Positions 1 through 64,000 of a stretch of 64,000 nucleotides of DNA are shown here, one piece after another. This DNA is from Chionoecetes opilio (taxonomy: Eukaryota > Arthropoda > Malacostraca > Decapoda > Majidae): the NCBI GenBank assembly GCA_016584305.1, contig JACEEZ010018140.1, positions 276,001 through 340,000 of the forward strand, written 5' to 3'. The position numbers were made by a program, and so were the translations under genes. The first letter of the stretch is position 1. Each line of letters starts with the position of its first letter. The notes under the pieces were generated by a model that was not told the DNA's origin, did not search any database, and saw only the letters and a list, made by a program, of their open reading frames with translations.

Positions 1-793
1 TGTCACACACTCATAGGCAACCCATAGCATCACCTAGAACTCAAAGACAACCCACAGCATCACCTAGAACTCAAAGACAACCCACAGCATCACCTAGAAC
101 TCAAAGACAACCCACAGCATCACCTAGAACTCAAAGACAGCCCACAGCATCACCTAGAACTCAAAGACAACCCACAGCATCACCTAGAACTCAAAGACAA
201 CCCACAGCATCACCTAGAACTCAAAGACAACCCATAGCATCACCTAGAACTCAAAGACAACCCATAGCATCACCTAGAACTCAAAGACAACCCATAGCAT
301 CACCTAGAACTCAAAGACAACCCATAGCATCACCTAGAACTCAAAGACAACCCATAGCATCACCTAGAACTCAAAGACAACCCATAGCATCACCTAGAAC
401 TCAAAGACAACCCACAGCATCACCTAGAACTCAAAGACAACCCATAGCATCACCTAGAACTCAAAGACAACCCATAGCATCACCTAGAACTCAAAGACAA
501 CCCATAGCATCACCTAGAACTCAAAGACAACCCATAGTATCATCTAGAACTCAAAAGACAATTCACAGCATCACCTAGAACTCAAAGACAACCCATAGCA
601 TCACCTAGAACTCAAAAGACAATTCACAGCATCACCTAGAACTCAAAGACACCCATAGATCACCTAGAACTCAAAGACAACCCATAGCATCACCTAGAAC
701 TCAAAGACAACCCATAGCATCACCTAGAACTCAAAGACAATTCACAGCATCACCTAGAACTCAAAGACAATTCACAGCATCACCTAGAACTCA
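1..793. repeat. 30-bp minisatellite array
   Basis: About 26 head-to-tail copies of a 30-bp unit (core cacctagaactcaaagacaa followed by cccatagcat or cccacagcat), with two units per 60 bases. The copies differ mainly at one C/T position, and the downstream copies carry small indels and a 'ttcacagcat' variant. The array is cut by the window's left edge. It lies in the intron upstream of the first visible exon, and I see no coding or regulatory signal in it. Confidence 0.95.
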
Positions 794-1645
794 AAAACAA
801 CCCCAATTTTTTACAAGAACTTAATTTTTCTTGACCTTCCCTCCTTCCCTCGTGGCAGTAGTGTGGGTTGAGATGCAATGCTAGACTCAAGTATTCCTCC
901 TTTCTAATATCCCGTTCATGTCGAGGGTTCTGTGTACAGTCGTAGCGTCTTCCAACACCATTTGCTACGCTGCTCAAGGATCATAGCGGTGGAATCTGCC
1001 TTTCGATTCCACTTTTTTGCGGATGGAAACTCACGGCAACTCAACACACCTGCCTCCCGTCCTCCCGCTCCCTCCCTCCATCTACGGGCCTTTGAGAACC
1101 CAGCACTCAAGGACAGTGTGTGGGGCGTGCCGTGGTGGTGGTGGTGCGAGAGGTGAGGATCTGTGAGGGGTGTGGTGTGTGCCACTTGTGTTTCCTCATT
1201 GATCCATTTCTTGACGCTCAGATCAGCTTCTTCCATTCTCTGTCCGTCTTCACGTTCCGGCGGTCCCCTCACTCCCAACACAGTACACACACGCCCCTAA
1301 TTGCTACCATAATTCAATGTCTATTTGCCCCACGTAAGTTTTAATTCATGTTTTGGAAGCCCTTCGAGGCGTATTGCATATAAGAAAACTTGAAATCTTG
1401 TAAATAAGGTTAAGTCAAAGAGAATCAGCCAAAGAACTATAATGTTGGTAATCATTCCTCCCGCACGAAACAAAAAACGTATATAATAGCTTGTCGTGTC
1501 ACCCGATGAAACTACACTTAAAAGTTGGACTAATTCAAATTCAAAGCTGCAAACTTCTTGATGAATCGCCACACTACCCATGCATCCCCAGCCGTGAGTG
1601 AGCCTTCCTCCCTTACACACGCTCACGACACTCCCACACCACCAG
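794..1645. other. Intron sequence, no gene recognised
   Basis: This is the 3' end of an intron that continues off the left edge. It holds short GTG-rich and T-rich stretches and ends in an acceptor (caccaccag) at 1645. The several ORFs of 60-160 codons here do not resemble the domains of the neighbouring gene, and I do not treat them as coding. Confidence 0.6.
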
Positions 1646-62404
<60,759 letters not shown>

Positions 62405-63840
62405 ACGACCCATTCTTTCCTCTAAGGCAATGGTACGTATTGATTTTTGGATATAACGTCACTTCTTTCCCCCAATTGGTTCGTTAAAGCGAAGGTTTGC
62501 TGTACTTGCACATAATCAAACGAAGATAAATTCCACATTTCTTTGGAGACATTCCCACCTGATTTCTATACCTCAAAAACTATCACCTAATGAATATTAA
62601 CCCTCAACTTCTGTCAAGTTTCTGTAGATCTTTCTTACTTTCTGCAAAACCAGAACTGCAAAAAGAATTCTATTGTCTACCATCTACCACAATTTCATCT
62701 ACCATCATTTACATACATTTCTACTCCAACATATTCAACTTTTGCTTTTGAATCTCTTATTACACTCTTCATGTACATGCTTAACAGCCACAAATACTTC
62801 ACACATCCATGCACATTCTTGTATTCCAAAACTTTCATTTCTCCATTTACCAACACACACTTTCGTATCCTTATTAAAAGTTTCCTTAAGCCCGAATTTC
62901 TGGTTCCCACAGATTGGACCACACGGCCGCCACCATCACGTGCGTCCCATGAGTCATGGGAGCACGTGTGTGATGAACCCCGAGGCCCCTCAGTAAGCAC
63001 ACACTGACTGGGTGGCCGTCACGCAAGCATTTTCACCGCGTTATAGTAATGTGTGCATGTTCGCTTTTGTGCTACATGTATATTTCCCGTGAGATTATTA
63101 TTCGTGATCACTACTATAATTAATCAAGTTATTAGTGATAGGAAACTTGTTGGATGGGGAAACATGTCCAAGGAGAGAAAGACAACATAACACCATATCA
63201 GAGTTTTGTGCACAGGATGTGACTAGATGTACGTATTCAGTTTAAAACCCCGTTCACACACACGCACACACACACACGAAGCACAACCCCAGCACACTAC
63301 TCGTCTCACATCTTTTGCAACACTTTTTCCAGTCCCAGTAATTATGTTTCGTCCCGTTACTTATTTTTTTCCCTACAATTCGTTAACAAGGAGACAACCC
63401 ACTCTTGTATGGGTTGGATTTGCACCACAACTCATATGATGGTGGATTGACCCTCCTTAACCATCTGAGCCTCTCATTCTGTCTCATCTCCTCTCTTTCT
63501 CTCTTTACAATTTCCCACCATGTTCTCTCGTCGTTGTACGTTCGTCAGCCTAAGCACCAATCACATAGGCCCTCGTCCTGCTGCCCATACCACGTCACAA
63601 CCCAAGAGCCAATCAGGAGTTCTGATGTTCGTAACCAAAGCGGTGGCTGTGCTCAGATACAGTGACCGATACGTCTCAGTAGCCAATCACAGGGTGTGGC
63701 TGGTGTGGGTGGAGGAGGAAGGTAGATCAAGACGCTAATTGTACGAGAATTGCCATTGTAACGTGTATAAGGCTTTTACGCGAGAAATATATGTGAATTT
63801 TATTATTTTTGCAATTTCATTATTCCTTCCTTTGTGTCTA
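62405..63840 (+). other. 3' UTR and 3' flank
   Basis: The 3' UTR may be spliced: a donor-like atg|gtacgt lies 28 bases after the stop (62433), an acceptor cccacag ends at 62912, and a second donor-like tca|gtaagc follows at 62992. I could not locate a convincing AATAAA signal, so the transcript end is undefined. Short CA repeats lie near 63258-63277. No other gene was recognised. Confidence 0.5.
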
Positions 63841-63843
63841 TCG

Positions 63844-64000
63844 GGTACCATTCCTCCTGACTGGAAAAGGGGGCTGGTCATCCCTATCTGGAAAGGGAAA
63901 GGGGACCGTCAGGACTGCAACAATTACGCAGTATTACACTGCTCAGCTTGCCAGGCAAGGTGCTTGCCCATCTATTGCTGAGACGGATCTGCAGTCATCT
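63844..64000 (+). mobile_element. LINE (non-LTR) reverse transcriptase fragment, frameshifted
   Basis: Encodes GTIPPDWKRGLVIPIWKGKG followed by DRQDCNNY, the start of the RT fingers/palm signature of non-LTR retrotransposons. After GCAGT at about 63931 the frame shifts by one base, and ITLLSLPGKVLAHLLLRRI continues in another frame, so this copy is broken. It runs off the right edge. The 80-codon ORF at 63739-63981 is therefore partly out of frame and not a gene. Confidence 0.8.

Noticed and set aside
1..793. CRISPR array
   Set aside because: The 30-bp units are directly contiguous with no unique spacers, and the context is an animal intron.

Overview
The window is animal genomic DNA, most probably from a decapod crustacean. 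It is filled almost end to end by the 3' part of one giant plus-strand muscle gene, the twitchin/projectin orthologue (Drosophila bent, C. elegans unc-22). I assembled 67 ordinary coding exons by hand, plus one member of a pair of related mini-exons. They run from 1646 to a stop codon at 62402-62404. Reading frame and intron phase agree at every junction. Together they encode about 6,700 residues; the N-terminal part lies upstream of the window. The crustacean assignment is an inference from the arthropod-type protein, the tRNA-derived SINE, and the dense microsatellite and MITE load of the introns.

Layout: 1-793 is a 30-bp minisatellite. 1646-43503 holds the [FnIII-FnIII-Ig] super-repeat, with 14 Ig repeats visible and the first module cut by the window edge. 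43504-50165 holds the irregular pre-kinase stretch (Fn-Fn-Fn-Ig, Fn-Fn-Ig, Fn-Fn-Fn-Ig-Ig, Fn-Fn-Ig-Ig, Fn). 50166-55668 holds the kinase with its N-terminal linker and autoregulatory tail. 55810-62404 holds five C-terminal Ig domains, interrupted by a low-complexity linker and a cluster of candidate alternative exons. 62405-64000 is 3' flank ending in a frameshifted LINE reverse transcriptase fragment. My domain count is 38 FnIII (one partial), 25 Ig and one kinase.

The protein is a sarcomeric (thick filament/connecting filament) scaffold. The Fn/Ig array is the elastic, myosin-associated ruler, and the kinase with its flanking linkers is a mechanically and Ca/calmodulin-regulated signalling module. 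In the 5' half nearly every domain is split by a mid-domain intron. Towards the kinase the exons fuse, up to one 2,652-bp exon carrying nine domains.

Points to look at first: (1) 16541-19955 carries a tandem copy of one FnIII domain and its intron. The two middle exon copies are full of indels, which looks like two haplotypes joined through unpolished long-read sequence rather than a real domain duplication. (2) A pair of related mini-exons (57951-58007 and 58768-58821) after the second post-kinase Ig look like tandemly duplicated alternative exons. They are followed by two possible alternative terminal exons. (3) A kinase catalytic-loop look-alike exon sits inside the 3.9-kb kinase intron. 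(4) There are several intronic mobile elements: a tRNA-Val-headed SINE, a piggyBac-like MITE, an A-tailed short repeat family, and a hairpin-bounded element with an internal tandem repeat.
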